Program-made: the position numbers and the translations under genes
NCBI GenBank assembly: GCA_013399115.1
Contig: VXAA01005212.1
Coordinates: 132,549 to 196,548 of the forward strand
Direction: 5' to 3'
Length of the DNA: 64,000 nt
From: Anseranas semipalmata
Taxonomy: Eukaryota > Chordata > Aves > Anseriformes > Anseranatidae
In this document: piece by piece, positions 26,252-38,400 of the stretch
Numbering within the stretch: the stretch's first letter is position 1
Layout: each line of letters begins with the position of its first letter
Notes under the pieces: model-generated
Seen by the model: the letters and a program-made list of their open reading frames with translations, nothing else
The model's database searches: none
Told to the model about the DNA's origin: nothing

Positions 26252-28486
26252 CCCTTTCTGGCTGAAACATTTGGTTCTTGCTCAAGAATCTGGTCTGAAT
26301 TTTATGAAGGTTTCCTGGAAGCGGAGATCAAGGGGCTGGTTTGGGGCTCAGAAAAGGCCCTCTGGCAGGATGAAGAAGAGAAAACTGCCAGAGACCGAGA
26401 CTGATACTTTGTCATTCGTTTATTGGGAACACTGCACAGGACTGTTCCTGCTAATTAAAACCAGCGGTGAACAAAGCTAGTTTGCAGAGATTGGGCTTTG
26501 GCCAAACGTTTGTATGTGGACGAGGAAATGAGATCATAAAAGTCACGACCGGCCTTCAAGCTCGGGGTTTATAATTGCCTCTCACACCTTGCTTCCCAGC
26601 CCTCCAACCACCACGTTTCGTAATAAAATTGGGCCCGGGGCTCCTCACCTCTATTTTGAGCTGGCATCCTGGAACACATGCAGGAAATAGTGGAAAGGGA
26701 CCAAGAGAATCCCCACACTGGGACTTTCCTCGGTACAAACCGATTAAGAACAGCCTAAGGTTGGCCCCCATCCATCTGGACGTGGCTTCTGTAGCTATGA
26801 CTTCTGCGTGCTGCGTTTTTCCGCAGGTAGAAATTTGTGCCGCCTTGAGCTTAACTAAAACACGTATGGAAAACCATGGGATTAGGAAGGACTTGGTTTG
26901 TAATTTGGGGAAGAGTCACCCTGTTGAGCACAGATCCAAAGGGGTGGCTGAGGCACGCCATGCCACCCATCTCAGGGACGGGCTCTCCATGACCATCTCC
27001 AACACAGCTGGTGGACGATGGGCAGAGGGACCGACTGGTTTCTCCCCCAGACTGAACTTGTCAGGGTATCTTTTATTGACGAAGTAGAGCTGGTGGGCTG
27101 ATGTGAGCAACATCGCAGAATTGCTGCCTACTTAAATATAGATTAGATATACACAGGAAAAAAAAATACACCCTGCCTTCAGCAGATACTGTGATTTAAG
27201 ACACAATACGCCTACTGGCACGTCCACCTTGGTAAATTTACAGTCACAAGTGTCCCAATATAATGATACCTCTGGGTTACAGTAGTGTAGCTGTGTAGCA
27301 TTTCTCATACCCCAGTGTAAGCAATGCATCCACACGCCAGGGCTACACCACATACGGAGGTTTCACTACACCAGTGTAATTTTGCTGGGAAGTTTCTGAG
27401 ACATGGCCTAAGATGCCATTTTTTCTCCAGGTCTAATGTAGTGCCTGTCCGGTAACACTCGGCCGTACCCAAGCCACTTCTGATAGAAGACATCCAACAG
27501 AAAGAACAGGAATGGCAAGCCAGTGATTAAGACAACTCATCTCCTCTAATGAGACATTTTCTCATGTGTTTTCTTCTCAAAGGACAGAATCAAAGCCTGA
27601 ATTAACTAATTCCCTCCAACCATATACCAACTAATCGCACTGGCTTTGCTTCCCCAGCTCACTCCATCCATCTGAGTGCTATTTACTCCTAATGTGCCCT
27701 AAAAGTTGGCTTGCATGTAGGGAGAGCTTTCTTCTCATTTCCAGGGGAAAGCCGCATCCTGCAGGGTGGCGTTGGTTTACCTCAGCTGCCTCACAGCCCA
27801 ATCTCATGGCTCCTTCCCCCAGAAAACAGCAACGTTTAAGCAGAAACTCCAGCAGGCAACATCCCAGCTCGACACCCGGCATCGCACAAGGTCGTGTTGC
27901 TTCCTGTTCATGACAGAAGAAATTAAAGATGCAAAACATCCCCAAAACAACAGCCAGCAACAAGCATCACACAGCAGAGTGGAAATTTTTCAAATTTCTA
28001 TTTATTTTATGTTGTCAATAAGTTCGGTGTCTTAGAGTTGACTTTCTGATGGGCCAAGGGAGCCTAACCCACATGCCAACACATCTCTATTGCCAAGGCC
28101 TGAACTGATTCAGGAAACCCTCCTTGATGACCAGGGAGAGCAGAGAGGGAGGATGCTGCCAGCACCCCGTGGCTGGGTTTCCACCCGGGAATAGCCGCTT
28201 CTTCCAGACAAGCAGCCCTGAGACCAGCACCAGCGCTATGCCGTTGGTAAGGACTGCACCGTGCACGCGTTGCTGGTGGATTAAGGGAGAAATTAAAGTT
28301 CAGGGCAAGAACCATGGGAGCACAGCTGCGAAAGAGGCCAAGCATGTCAGGAAGACAGGAGATGCTGGAGCCAAGCAGAGAGGAGACTGAATCCCACCAC
28401 GAAAGTGACGGAATTGGGCTGAATCAGGAAAGCAAAGGAGGGCACTGAAAGCTCCCACCACAGAGGAGAGAGCTGAGGATGAGCAA
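26252..28486. other. Unique non-coding DNA with a possible old repeat relic
   Basis: No coding family is recognisable; the 170-codon frame at 26575-27087 lacks any domain. The 27190-27420 stretch has the look of an ancient dispersed element and is listed separately. The remainder is featureless to me. Confidence 0.55.
27190..27420. repeat. Possible ancient interspersed repeat relic
   Basis: TTACAGTAGTGTAG (27277-27290) and CTACACCAGTGTAA (27366-27379) are inverted copies matching at 12 of 14 positions, with another CAGTGTAA in between near 27313. CACCAGTGTAA-type cores are common, from memory, in old amniote repeats (CR1/L3-like or non-autonomous DNA elements). No target-site duplication or intact terminus is visible, so family and boundaries are guesses. 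Confidence 0.25.
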
Positions 28487-28518
28487 GGGGAAGGGGGAGG
28501 TGGAGGGGAGGGATGGGG
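28487..28518 (+). other. Strong G-quadruplex candidate
   Basis: Five G runs (GGGG 28487-28490, GGGGG 28493-28497, GGGG 28505-28508, GGG 28510-28512, GGGG 28515-28518) with loops of 1 to 7 bases in a purine-rich stretch. This satisfies the usual four-run, loop 1-7 rule with a spare run. Confidence 0.7.
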
Positions 28519-31141
28519 AGCCCGGGGGAAGATTCAAACAGCTGCTGGACCAGCTCTGTCCCGAGGCCTCCCCACTGGCATTGGGATTATCTGCCCAAAG
28601 GAGAAGGGAGAAGTTCTTCAGGGGGTGCTTCTGGCACGGAGGCTGCCTTGCCTTGCGTGCATGGTGCTGCTCCTCCTCCTCCAGAAACGCAGCGAGCTGG
28701 GAGAGGTGAAGAGAAAGGACCCAATTTCCCAAGGCAAGCTGGGAGACACAATAAGGAAAAAGCATGAAGGCACAGACAAAACAGTCCCTGCGCTTTATCT
28801 CACAACTTCAGACCATCCAGCCAGAAGAAACAAAGTTATCTCCTCCCCAGCTCCCGCTGTGCCTCCTGCCTTTCTTTCAGCTCGCTGGATTAAACCTAGC
28901 TGTCATTGCAATATGGGAGAAACGTCGCCCGCGCTGCTGCAGCTCCCCACCGTCGTCATTTCTCCCACAGTGCCCCAAACAACCCTCTGGTCCTTCACAG
29001 AGCTCTGCCACTGACCTGCGGCCCTGCAGCTGCTCCCAGTGTGCCCTTTCCTTTGGCTTCAGGACACGAGCCCGCAGCAGCGGCTTCCTCCATCCTCCCG
29101 AGACGGCTCTCCCTCACCTCACCGCAGCCTGCATCACGGCCGGAGCTGGAGGAGGACGTGGAGTTGAAGCAGGCTGCAGAAAGCACTGCTGTTCTGCAGT
29201 GATGGGGCACACGAGTTGGCCCTCGACAGCTCCAAAAAGCTGAGAGCCTTTTACAGAGCCGTCGCTTTAGCTAGAAATTAGTCAAACTTCAATTACTTTG
29301 TCCAAATGCTTCTGTGCATCAGGATATGGCAATGGGCAGCGATGGAAGGACAGAAACAAAACACGTAGAGCTTGTTCATACGTTTAGCGCAGGCAAAGGA
29401 GACGAGAGTGCAATTCTGCTTCTGCTGACTTGTGAATAACCATGGGCCATATGTAAAAGCAGACATTTCATGAAATGAAGACCATTTCCAGGCATTTTAC
29501 AAGATGACTGACTCCGTGGGCCTTTCACATCCACTATTTCATTTGCTCCTTCCATAATGCACTTTAAAGTTTCAGGCACTTCTTGAAATGACTGCCTGTT
29601 ACTGTCATGGTCCCTGCATGCCACCTGCCCCGACAAACTTGTTAGTGTGTGAATGTGGTGGAAAGTGAAATTGTCTGTGGGGAAGGCCCTTGATGTCCAT
29701 CTGCTCATGAAATTCAGCTCCTGATGGGAAGAGCTGCTGGGGAAAGCCCATGCCACCAGCTGGGGCTGTCTCACAGCCGTGGTGGAGCAGCTTAGGCTCG
29801 CATAAAACTGTGTGCAACTTTCAGTAACAGTTTTTGGAGACTTCGGCTCCCTTAACACCATCCAAAGCCATGGGCAGAAGACTGATGTTCCTCTCTTGCA
29901 GCTCCTCCCTTGCCAACAGCACTGGCCAAACACGCCTGCTGGGCAGCCACGGGCTTCGGCTCATGGCGGCTGCTGGCAAACAAGGTCACCTTCAACATCA
30001 CCTGCTCAGCATCTGGGCGTGTTTAAAAGGTTTCTTCAGTGCTGGAAACCTGAAGGAGGAAGGTTTGCTCAGTGCTGCCCAGAGCTATCACTGCTCAAAT
30101 GTTGCTTTCCTCAATGAAATCCTGCTAGCTGCAAGGACACATCTACTACTTTCTGGAAGAAAACCTTCTGGGAGAGAAATTATTCTTGCATGGGGAGCTC
30201 CTAGGAGCAGAGATTGTGCTTGTGTGACTATGAATGACTTCTTTGGCTCTGGGAAGTAATATCATTACCAGGAACAGTGATGTTTCCGTGGGGCATGGAG
30301 GGCGGAGGGGACACACAAGAGGAATATAAGGTATCTCCAGTTCTTCTGCTATTTGTGAGGCTCATATTTAGCTCACACCAAGTCTTTGCAAAACCAGTGT
30401 GTCAGCTGGTGGGGAATCCTGGGGTAAGTGCTGGCCGGGGGTCAAAGGCCAGCAGACACCAGTTAGATAAACCTGACAGCCCCTTGGTGACACGATGGAG
30501 AACCTCAACGCTTCTGAACGCGGGAAACTTCACTTCAGTCCAGAAAAATGTTCTTGTCGGGTCAACAGCAAGGGTCTGCTTGGGGAATCTGAGGTCAACC
30601 TCTGCGTATTTCCTACTGGCTTCAGCAGGAACAGATGAATGCAGCACTGAGTCCCCCACGAGCCTCCCCGGGGCACAGGCTGGACAGACGGACGCCCAGT
30701 GGCAGGCAGTGGAGGTGGGCAGCTCTGGGGTCGCATCCTCCGCAGCAAGCGGCCGTGCGTCGCGCGCCAGTGGCTTTCTCCTGCACTGGCCCCAGGACAG
30801 CGGCATCAGCGCAGGTCCAAGGTACGAGACCCAGGGGGTCTCACTGGGAGCAGCAGCGCTGGGAACCCAGCGTTCCGCAAAGTCAAGCCGAGGATTAAGA
30901 AATTCTCATTACTGCTGCTTGCAGTCACATTTTTCGGAGCGTGACTCACGCTGGGTCACACGGTAACTACAGGAAAGACCTAGAAATAGGTCGAGGTACC
31001 CTGACCCTCAGGGCCAGGTGCTAACTGCTCAGCCGTGCCTGTCAGACTGGCCAAGGAAGGCGCGGGACCCTGGAGTTATGATGAGGTTTCACAACCCTCT
31101 GGCTCACAGCTTGGAAAAAGAAAGGGGTTTTAAGGACAATT
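28519..31141. other. Unique GC-rich non-coding DNA, no gene recognised
   Basis: GC-rich, with scattered CpG clusters (for example around 30730-30900). The 229-codon plus-strand frame at 30277-30966 is overlapped by minus-strand frames and has no domain I recognise. A donor-like GGG|GTAAGTG occurs at 30424, but no matching acceptor and frame make a convincing exon. Confidence 0.5.
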
Positions 31142-31156
31142 AAAAAAAAAAAAAAA
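31142..31156. repeat. A homopolymer, 15 bases
   Basis: Fifteen uninterrupted A with no adjacent retroposon signature. Purine-rich DNA (31243-31290) follows a little further on. Confidence 0.93.
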
Positions 31157-31289
31157 CCTCCACAGTGCTGGTGACAAGAGTATCTAATGACAAAGCAGAA
31201 AGGTGCTAAAAAACAATCCATGCAGGTGGCTCTACAAAGATTTTGAGAGAGAAAAAAGAAGAAAGAAGAGGAAATGTAATTGAGAGAAG

Positions 31290-31480
31290 AGCCTCTCTCA
31301 CACTAATGTCATTCTTGACATTTGAGCAAGTAATTTTAAAGAAGACTAAAATAATATTTACATAAAGGGTTTAATCACTGGATTTTGAAGACAACTCTGT
31401 CAGATCATCTCCAGGGGACTGAAGAATGATGGGCTAATTAGCTGTGTTTGCCAAAATTGCTTTGCTTTGTTTTGTTATTA
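31290..31480. promoter_or_regulatory. AT-rich element-like block beside CpG patch
   Basis: Unique AT-rich sequence with TGTAATTG, AAGTAATTTTAAAG, AATATTTACATAAAG and GCTAATTAGC cores, suited to homeodomain and forkhead proteins. It ends about 20 bases before a CpG-dense patch. This neighbouring arrangement would fit a regulatory module, but conservation and activity are unknown. Confidence 0.28.
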
Positions 31481-31499
31481 TTTGCTGCACACTTCTCAA

Positions 31500-32020
31500 A
31501 CGGACCGGGGCCCCCGTGCAGGACGCTCGGCGCGCAGAGCGAGCCCCAGCTCTGGCCGCCAGATGCTTCCTACCAGCGAGTGCTTGCACGGTGGTGGTTC
31601 TCCGAGGCTGCAGCCAAGCCCGGTGACAATCCCATAACGAAGGTGAGCTCACCCTCAACGAATGGCAGCTCTGCTCCGCTGGTCACCGGTCTTACACAGC
31701 AAACACTGCTTGTGCTCCGCACAACGCCGGTCTGTGGAGTTAGTTGGAAAAAAACAGAGGGCTGACCTGAAGCTTGAGTGCAAATCAAATCTCAATTCAA
31801 GACTCAAGCAGGTCTTCCTGCCAGCTCTTGTTTTTGCACGTTGGCTCGTCTCCCCCTTCTGCTCAGATATGGAAATCAACCCACGGCGAGGCACGCTGGG
31901 TGGGACGGGACGCGCGGCTCGAGCGGCCGGCCCTGACCGCACAGCGCGGGCTGGCAAGGCTGCGTCTGCTTGTCCCAAACTCCGGCCCCAGCGGTGTCCC
32001 AGCGACTGCAGACACCACGG
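31500..32020. promoter_or_regulatory. CpG-island-like segment
   Basis: Two dense CpG clusters, about 13 CpG at 31500-31625 and about 18 at 31870-32020, joined by a moderately CpG-rich stretch; I count about 40 CpG over 520 bases. This is the best CpG-island candidate in the window. No TATA box or clear first exon is visible. Short frames on both strands are probably stop-depletion artefacts. Confidence 0.45.
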
Positions 32021-35000
32021 CTCTGCCTCAAATCATGTCCTCTGGTGATGTCACCGATTTCACAGCTTTTGTTAACGGGAAAGAGGTGAAACGGAGGGAG
32101 GGAGCGGAGGGAAGTGAGAAAGTAGGTGCTGGGAATAAAGAGCTCCTCTAGGCTTGGCAAGTCTCAGTTCTTGAGGTGAATGGAGGGCATTCCCATCCAC
32201 TTAACAAGTGATCATTCCACTTTCATCATCAAACCTCATTTCAGGTTCAAATCTTCCCAAAGTCAGTTGCCTGCAAACTTGCAATACCCACCATATGATT
32301 ATTCTGGATAATCTGCCTTTACAATATGCTCTGTGCCTTCTTTGGTACTATGGAAATCCATAAGTGAGATGGATAAAGGAGTGGGGAGCATTGTGCTCGC
32401 ACTAAAGACAGCACAGGGAGAAATGATCAAGTATGACCTTATTTACAATACAGTCTGGTTCTAAAATCCACTGGGAAGGAGCTGCCAGATATTTTCCAGG
32501 TACAGAAATATCACTAGCCTGAAGCTAAGTGTTGATTCAAGGCCATATCCTTGCAGAGAGGTTATAAAGCTAAAGATGTGATTCTGGGGGAGCAAATGCA
32601 TGGATGATTTAGGAAAAAAGTCTGTGTGCTAAGTACTAAATGTAAATGAACCAATACTTGCACTATTTCTATCAGAAATTCACTGAGTTTCTAGAATTCA
32701 ATTCTAGCACAAGATTCACTAAGAGTATCATGAATAAAAGTAGCTTTCTGCCTCTTCACAATCTGAGATGATCATTAAAAAGCACACAGGTATATCTGAA
32801 AATGTCCAGAATTTTCACAAGACCTTAATTTTGACCTAACGCTTCTTCCTCCACAGATCCTTCCTAGAAGCCTGTTACTTATTAACATTTTTTGTTGGTC
32901 CTTCAATTCTAGCTTTAAGGCTTTGATTCATGGAGCAGAAACAATGCCATGTGATCTCACCAGCCACCCACCCTTCAAACTGCAGAAAATAACCATAATT
33001 AAACAAACCTTTGGGTGCAAATCACCTCAACTGCTGAGAAAATGTTTACTAGGAGCACAGCTGCAAAGTCAGGACCAGTTTGTGAACAAATGAGCGTGTG
33101 TCTCGCTAAGACCTTTTGGGGAAAAAAAGTCTTATAGCATGGAATAAAAAGCACCAACTTTTTTTTAAAGCTTTGAGACCTTTTATGAGTATCTGCAGAA
33201 ACGCTATGAGCTGCAACCAGATTATCATGGGACACCCAGCTTACGGAAATTGGTGTAGCTGCTTCTACCTCCATGGAGCCAAATGGATTTCTAACAACTG
33301 GATAGCAAGCACAGGCTTTTAGAATAATTTTTGCACAACTTTGCTGCTCTTGCGCATGCTGAATTTCAGTAAAACTTCTCACAATGGGAAGAACATCCTA
33401 GTGAGCATTAAACTGAACTAACACTCACAATAAATGTGCACATCAGAGGGGCCAGAGAAATACATCACTTACAGTTAATTGCAATCGCTAATAAAGGCTG
33501 CAGAATTGGCTCCAAACACAAATGAGAAATTCGAAGAGATGATCTAACATACTCTTAAAGTGTGTTTCTACCTTCCAGCAACTCGTGGTTCTCCTTCACT
33601 CGTTGGATGCATTTTCTGCTGGAGGACAGGCCAGGGAGAGAAGCATCCAGAGCCCACTTTAGCACTAGCGATTAAGGGACAAAACAACAGCTCCTAAACC
33701 AGGAAGACCAGAGGAGGACTATTCCCAACAACCTTGAGAATATAAAATGCCCAGTGCCCATGGGGATGGACTGGCTGGAGCACGTATGCCCAGGTCCCGT
33801 TGGCTCCCTCAGGAACCCGAGCCTTTGCCAGATGCTGTGTTTTTGAATCCTGACCTACAAAGCCTCTCTGAGTCCATGCGTGAGCTTTGGTTCACTCAGG
33901 GCAAGAGGAAGGATCCTTCTCCCATGCACATCCCAGGCTCCGGGCACTTCCCACCTTTCTGTCGCCCACGCGACGCTGCACAGAGCTTTCCCAGGGAACT
34001 GTGCACTCAAGGACAGGGAAACCAAGCAAACAAAAACACTTTGATCATTTTATGAGGGTACAACCTACAGTACTTCCTTAGGCCGAAATAGGGCCAGGAA
34101 ATACAGACGTGACTTCCGTGAGCCCTCTCCCTGTACTATCATTTGAAAGGACGGAACTCTGTGTCTTAGCTGGCTGGAGATGCCTGAGGCTCGCCGAGCT
34201 CTTTCCTGCATGATATAAACAAGCTGGCAGCGAGAAGATCCTCCCCCTGGGCTGTCTGTGTGCTTTTCCTCTGACCTGGTCACCTCTTTCCTGCTCAGCT
34301 GCTCCCCGTGGGAACGCGCTCCCGAGCGCTCCTCTCTCGCTTTCTTTAAGCTCGACTCTACCGACAAAACAAGAGCCCTTGCTCCCCTCTGACGTTGCTC
34401 CCAACAAAAAATGGTGAGAAACACCCATGGGTGACTCTCTCATCCCTTTTTTCCATAGCACAAGGATGCGCCATACAAATGTGACATACATCAAGTGCAA
34501 ACCAAGGCATCCTTCAGCTGCTGTGCGTCTCCGGCTGCACTTTGAGCCACGGCCCCCCACGGGCGCTGGGAGAGCAGACGTGGTGGGGAAGGACGGGCTT
34601 TATCCATCTCTGTTCCTAGGAGGGGCCTGAGGTAGGTCCCTCCAGGTCTGGTAGATGCGTACCAAGACCAGCTCTGTTAGGAGGACCCCAAGCCATTCTG
34701 CAGAGCTCCCTTTTTGTGTTAATCCCTCACACTCCCAGCTTGGAGAGAGCATGGCTCCAAACAACACCGCTGTTGGTGGGTCCAGTGCCTCATTGCATGG
34801 GTGAAACCAAAGCAAGTGGACAAGGAAACGAGACTCCAAGGAGGCAGGTCCACCAGATCTGCTCTCACTCTGCTGCCCAGGGTGCTCCTCCTCCTGCTCA
34901 TCCTACTCCCACCCTCCATGCCCTCGGGGTTACCGGAAAGATGTCCCCAGAAGCGATGTCCCTTGCGCACCCCCCGAGCACTGAGAAGCAGGAACCTAGG

Positions 35001-35094
35001 CCACGGCCAGCTCTGTGCCCCGGGGCAGATCCAGACCCTGGGTTTCCAATCCCCCATGTGCAGGCAGGTCCGTACCACAGGCTGGCAACATCCC
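32021..35094. other. Unique non-coding DNA, no gene recognised
   Basis: 32160-33560 is AT-richer, with an element-like patch near 33395-33510 containing GTTAATTGCAATCGCTAATAA. 33560-35090 is GC-richer with overlapping chance frames. No repeat family or RNA gene is recognisable. Confidence 0.55.
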
Positions 35095-35180
35095 CCTCCG
35101 AGAGGCTGCTTCACCCGCCCGCCGCTCCGGTTGGCCCCGTGATGGCGCACGCAGCGTCCCCGCGGCCGCTCTGTCGACAA
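35095..35180. promoter_or_regulatory. CpG-dense patch with GCGGCCGC octamer
   Basis: I count about 14 CpG in some 85 bases, including the palindrome GCGGCCGC at 35162-35169. An AT-rich element-like block begins 35 bases to the right. It is short for a CpG island and shows no promoter motif I recognise. Confidence 0.35.
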
Positions 35181-35214
35181 CAGGGCAAAGCCGCCGGACT
35201 TTATTATTTCGCAA

Positions 35215-35400
35215 GTAATTAACTGGGCAGCCTCCCCCGAGCCTCTTCTGTTGCTTCCTGGGCACATCCCTGAAATTAACCTCAGAGCTAATGAAGCCAA
35301 TTATCAACAGCAGACGTGGTCTCCCTCTAATTATTTTCACTGGAAAGGTCACCCAAAGCGGCACATTGTGAAACCCAGCTAATTGCATTGTCTGCTCACA
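35215..35400. promoter_or_regulatory. Homeodomain-rich element-like block
   Basis: Unique sequence with repeated homeodomain-type cores: AGTAATTAAC, GAAATTAACC, GAGCTAATGAAGCCAATTATC, CTCTAATTATTTTC and CAGCTAATTGCATTG. The spacing and the lack of repeats resemble a vertebrate developmental enhancer. It is paired with the CpG patch immediately to the left. Confidence 0.35.
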
Positions 35401-38400
35401 ATGCGAGCCGGCTCCTGCGGGGCTCTGGCATGAGCGGAGGGGAGGCTCATGTGCCATCATCCAACAACTGGAGCCTCCAGCTGGGGAAGAAAGCGGCTCT
35501 GGGAGAGGACCCCGCTGCCAAAGCCTCCTTGCCACCAACGTCGCTCGCGGACACGGGGCTGGCTGCTGGCTTCTCCCCCTGCTTTCAGATGTGGCCGGCC
35601 AGCCCAGCAGCAAAGGCAGAAGATCAGATGAACGTGCCAAGCTACCCGGGTATCAGAAGAAAGCGGCTGGATGTTGTTCTTTGGAAACTGTCTTGTTTTC
35701 GTACTTTTTGGTTTGAGAAAAGAAAGGGATGGAGAATTTGGGTTGCAAAAATCCAATCTCACGGCCTATCATTGCAACATTTAGAGGCATGTGGTTGGTA
35801 GTATCATCTATAGAAGCATCCCATCAGGATGCTGTCCCATTTCTAAATAAACAGTGGGGAAAAAAATAAATCCTAGTATTTTCTGAAAATGCTCCAGAAA
35901 CAACACCGTCGGAACAAAACAAAGGGAGGGCAAAGAGCAAGACAAGCACAGCGCATTTTAAATTTCCCATTTCTGGCAACAGCCACCAATGATGTTCCTG
36001 TAGAGTTCATGCAGGTGCAGTCTCTGCTCTGTGGACGCAATGCTGGGTCTGCCCTGTCTTATTTCTGTGATTACCGAAGCATCCCTGACAAGCTACAGCG
36101 CATCGAGCGTTTGCTCCCACCAGCCACCAGAGCAGCTCAGGGAAGGGCAACGGGAGCCGTGCGCTGCTCGGCCACGCACCTTCTCATACTCTCATACAAT
36201 AAAAGGATAGCACAGCATATCGACCCCATCCCCAACACCTGCACCAACAGAAAGCCCACCTTCTGTGCACGACTCCCACGTCTTTGATCATACAGATCAG
36301 AGCTCACCCACGCCGCACCTGGCCCCACAGCGAAACTTTAGGAAGAAAGCAAAAATTCCTTAAGCGTCGCCTCTTGAATCCTCTCTTTTCCATTTGGGAT
36401 AGAAGAGGGAAAAGTATTTATGCCTACAAGAGGATGATGCTTGAGAATCCGAGTGGGAAGTTAACATTGTGACGGCTTGCCATGCAGCTGAGCTGTATTT
36501 CCAGGTCTCCTACCTCACTCCTGACAGAAGTAAGGTGGGATCTTCAGCATGGTGGGCTGTCCCGAGCAGACAGCAGCACCACAAGCAGTTTGCTGTGGGA
36601 CTCCAGTCCCTTGTTAACAGCCAAGCAAAGCTTATCCGGTGAGTAAAGAAGTTGCAATGTGCACTGCTCCAGTAGGAAAACCCAGGATGGAAATCCAGCC
36701 GCTACCCTGGGCACTGCAGCTTGCTCTTATCAGAGGTTGCTTTGGAGAGAGAATGTGTTAAATCAAAGGTAGTCAAAAAAAAAAAAAAAATACACAATCC
36801 ACCACAGCAGTCTCCAGATGCTGCATTTTTGGCTTCAGCAGCAAGAGGATCTGAGTGGCTGGGTGTCAGACCAACCCTCCCCTCTGCCCACCGGGGCTGG
36901 GGGTGCCGTGTGCCTGTGCCCCGATGTGACACAGCCAGTGATCACACCCACACAGCAGGTCACACCAGGCGGGAGATGATGCCTGCGACCACATTAAAGA
37001 AGGGAATTTTCTCCTTTGAGATTTCTTTGTTGACTTTAATAAAGGCTCCCTCTGGGCTTTCATGCTTCAAAGCAAAAGGGAAGAGAGACCATCTTCACAC
37101 AACCTAATTAACAACATTTAGTAATTGTTCTTGTACGCTGCTTTGGTTCTGTCTCTTTCACACAGCTCAAAAGAATTAAGACCTTTCTGAAAGGGCTTAG
37201 AGAATGGCAGCGTTCTCCAGCCTCAACGAACCTCAGAAAGCCGTGGAGCAGAGGTGATGTACCACAGGACCTACTTGAAATCCAGCACCACACCGCCCTG
37301 ACAGAGCGGCATGGGGGTGGCAACTGCCTCCACCTAGATCGCATCTTCTGCAGTTTCCTTCTTGGGTGGATGGAATTGTTTTGGTGGCCCCTCCTCTTAA
37401 ATGAAGAGGATAGAGTGGAGCAGCTGCTCTGCTCTGAAGCTTATATTGCTCTGGTTAAAGAAGCCCTTGGGAGGTTAGCAAGGGAGCAGAGCGGTCAGCA
37501 TGCTGGCAGCACACGTCCCCATCACCTCGCAGGTGCCTGGCATGGGGAAAGCAATCTCAGCACCTCCATGAAATTAGGGTCCGGACAAAAGCTTGCTGTC
37601 TAGAGTGAGCTCCAGGAGGGACCAGTGACTGCCAGGACCTGAAGCCAGTGGAAAATCAGTCATATACTTGATATTTTCAAACAAAACCTGGAGCTCCAGC
37701 TTTCAGTACAAAACAGAACTTCTCCCAACTGTGTGGCCACTGGAAAAAAAAATCCCATTTGTAAAGACAGTGCAGGTCTCTGGCACTGAACCCCTGTTTC
37801 CAGCACTCCCGATGAGCACCGCAGCACACCAGAGCTCAGAGCCGGGTCGCACCACTTCTTGCTTCAGGGCTAGACATGGACTTAATGCCCTGAGCTAGCA
37901 CGCTAGGTCCTATTGCTTGTAACGCTGAATTCCCTTACTCGTAAAGTCTAGGTTCTTGTCCATGAGATAGGCACCACACGCTTCCCTTGAATTACCTGTT
38001 CAAGGAGGAGAACTTGTGGAAATCCATCAGGGATTTGTAAGGTATTTGCCAAGCCATACGACTCTCCACCCCTGTGCAGGACTACAGGGTGCATACAGGC
38101 ACACATCCTCGTAACTAAAACCTCCCGAGATGCTAACGAGGTTGGGAACTCCCACATCCATTTTCTGTAAGGGCAAAGCCGAGTGCCCGAGCTTCCCACG
38201 CAACCTGAGCATTTTGTCACTACACTGTGTCTCAGCCATGCCCCTATACCTGAGCCACAAAACTGCGTTTCTTCCCCCTTGAAAACAACCACGGACAAGT
38301 CTTGAAGTAAATAAGGAGAGGATCTCACTCCTTTCAGCTCGCTCAGCTGGAAGAAGCGGGGCTCTGTAGCACATCAGGAGTTGCACATCGTTGTCCTGCC

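Noticed and set aside
26091..26285. Minus-strand frame rich in Phe-Leu-Phe-Ser, resembling a membrane segment
   Set aside because: It is a direct translation of the (AAAAG)n microsatellite.
30277..30966. 229-codon plus-strand open frame with an internal donor-like GTAAGTG
   Set aside because: No domain and overlapping antisense frames. The donor has no partner acceptor giving a credible exon.
34161..34178. GTGTCTTAGCTGG, matching the middle of miR-34 family sequence
   Set aside because: The miR-34 seed is absent and the downstream sequence does not fold back as a precursor, so the 13-base match is probably chance.
34719..35640. Minus-strand frames of 193 and 214 codons and a plus-strand frame of 168 codons
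   Set aside because: They coincide with the CpG patch and the element-like block, have mutually overlapping phases, and show no domain.
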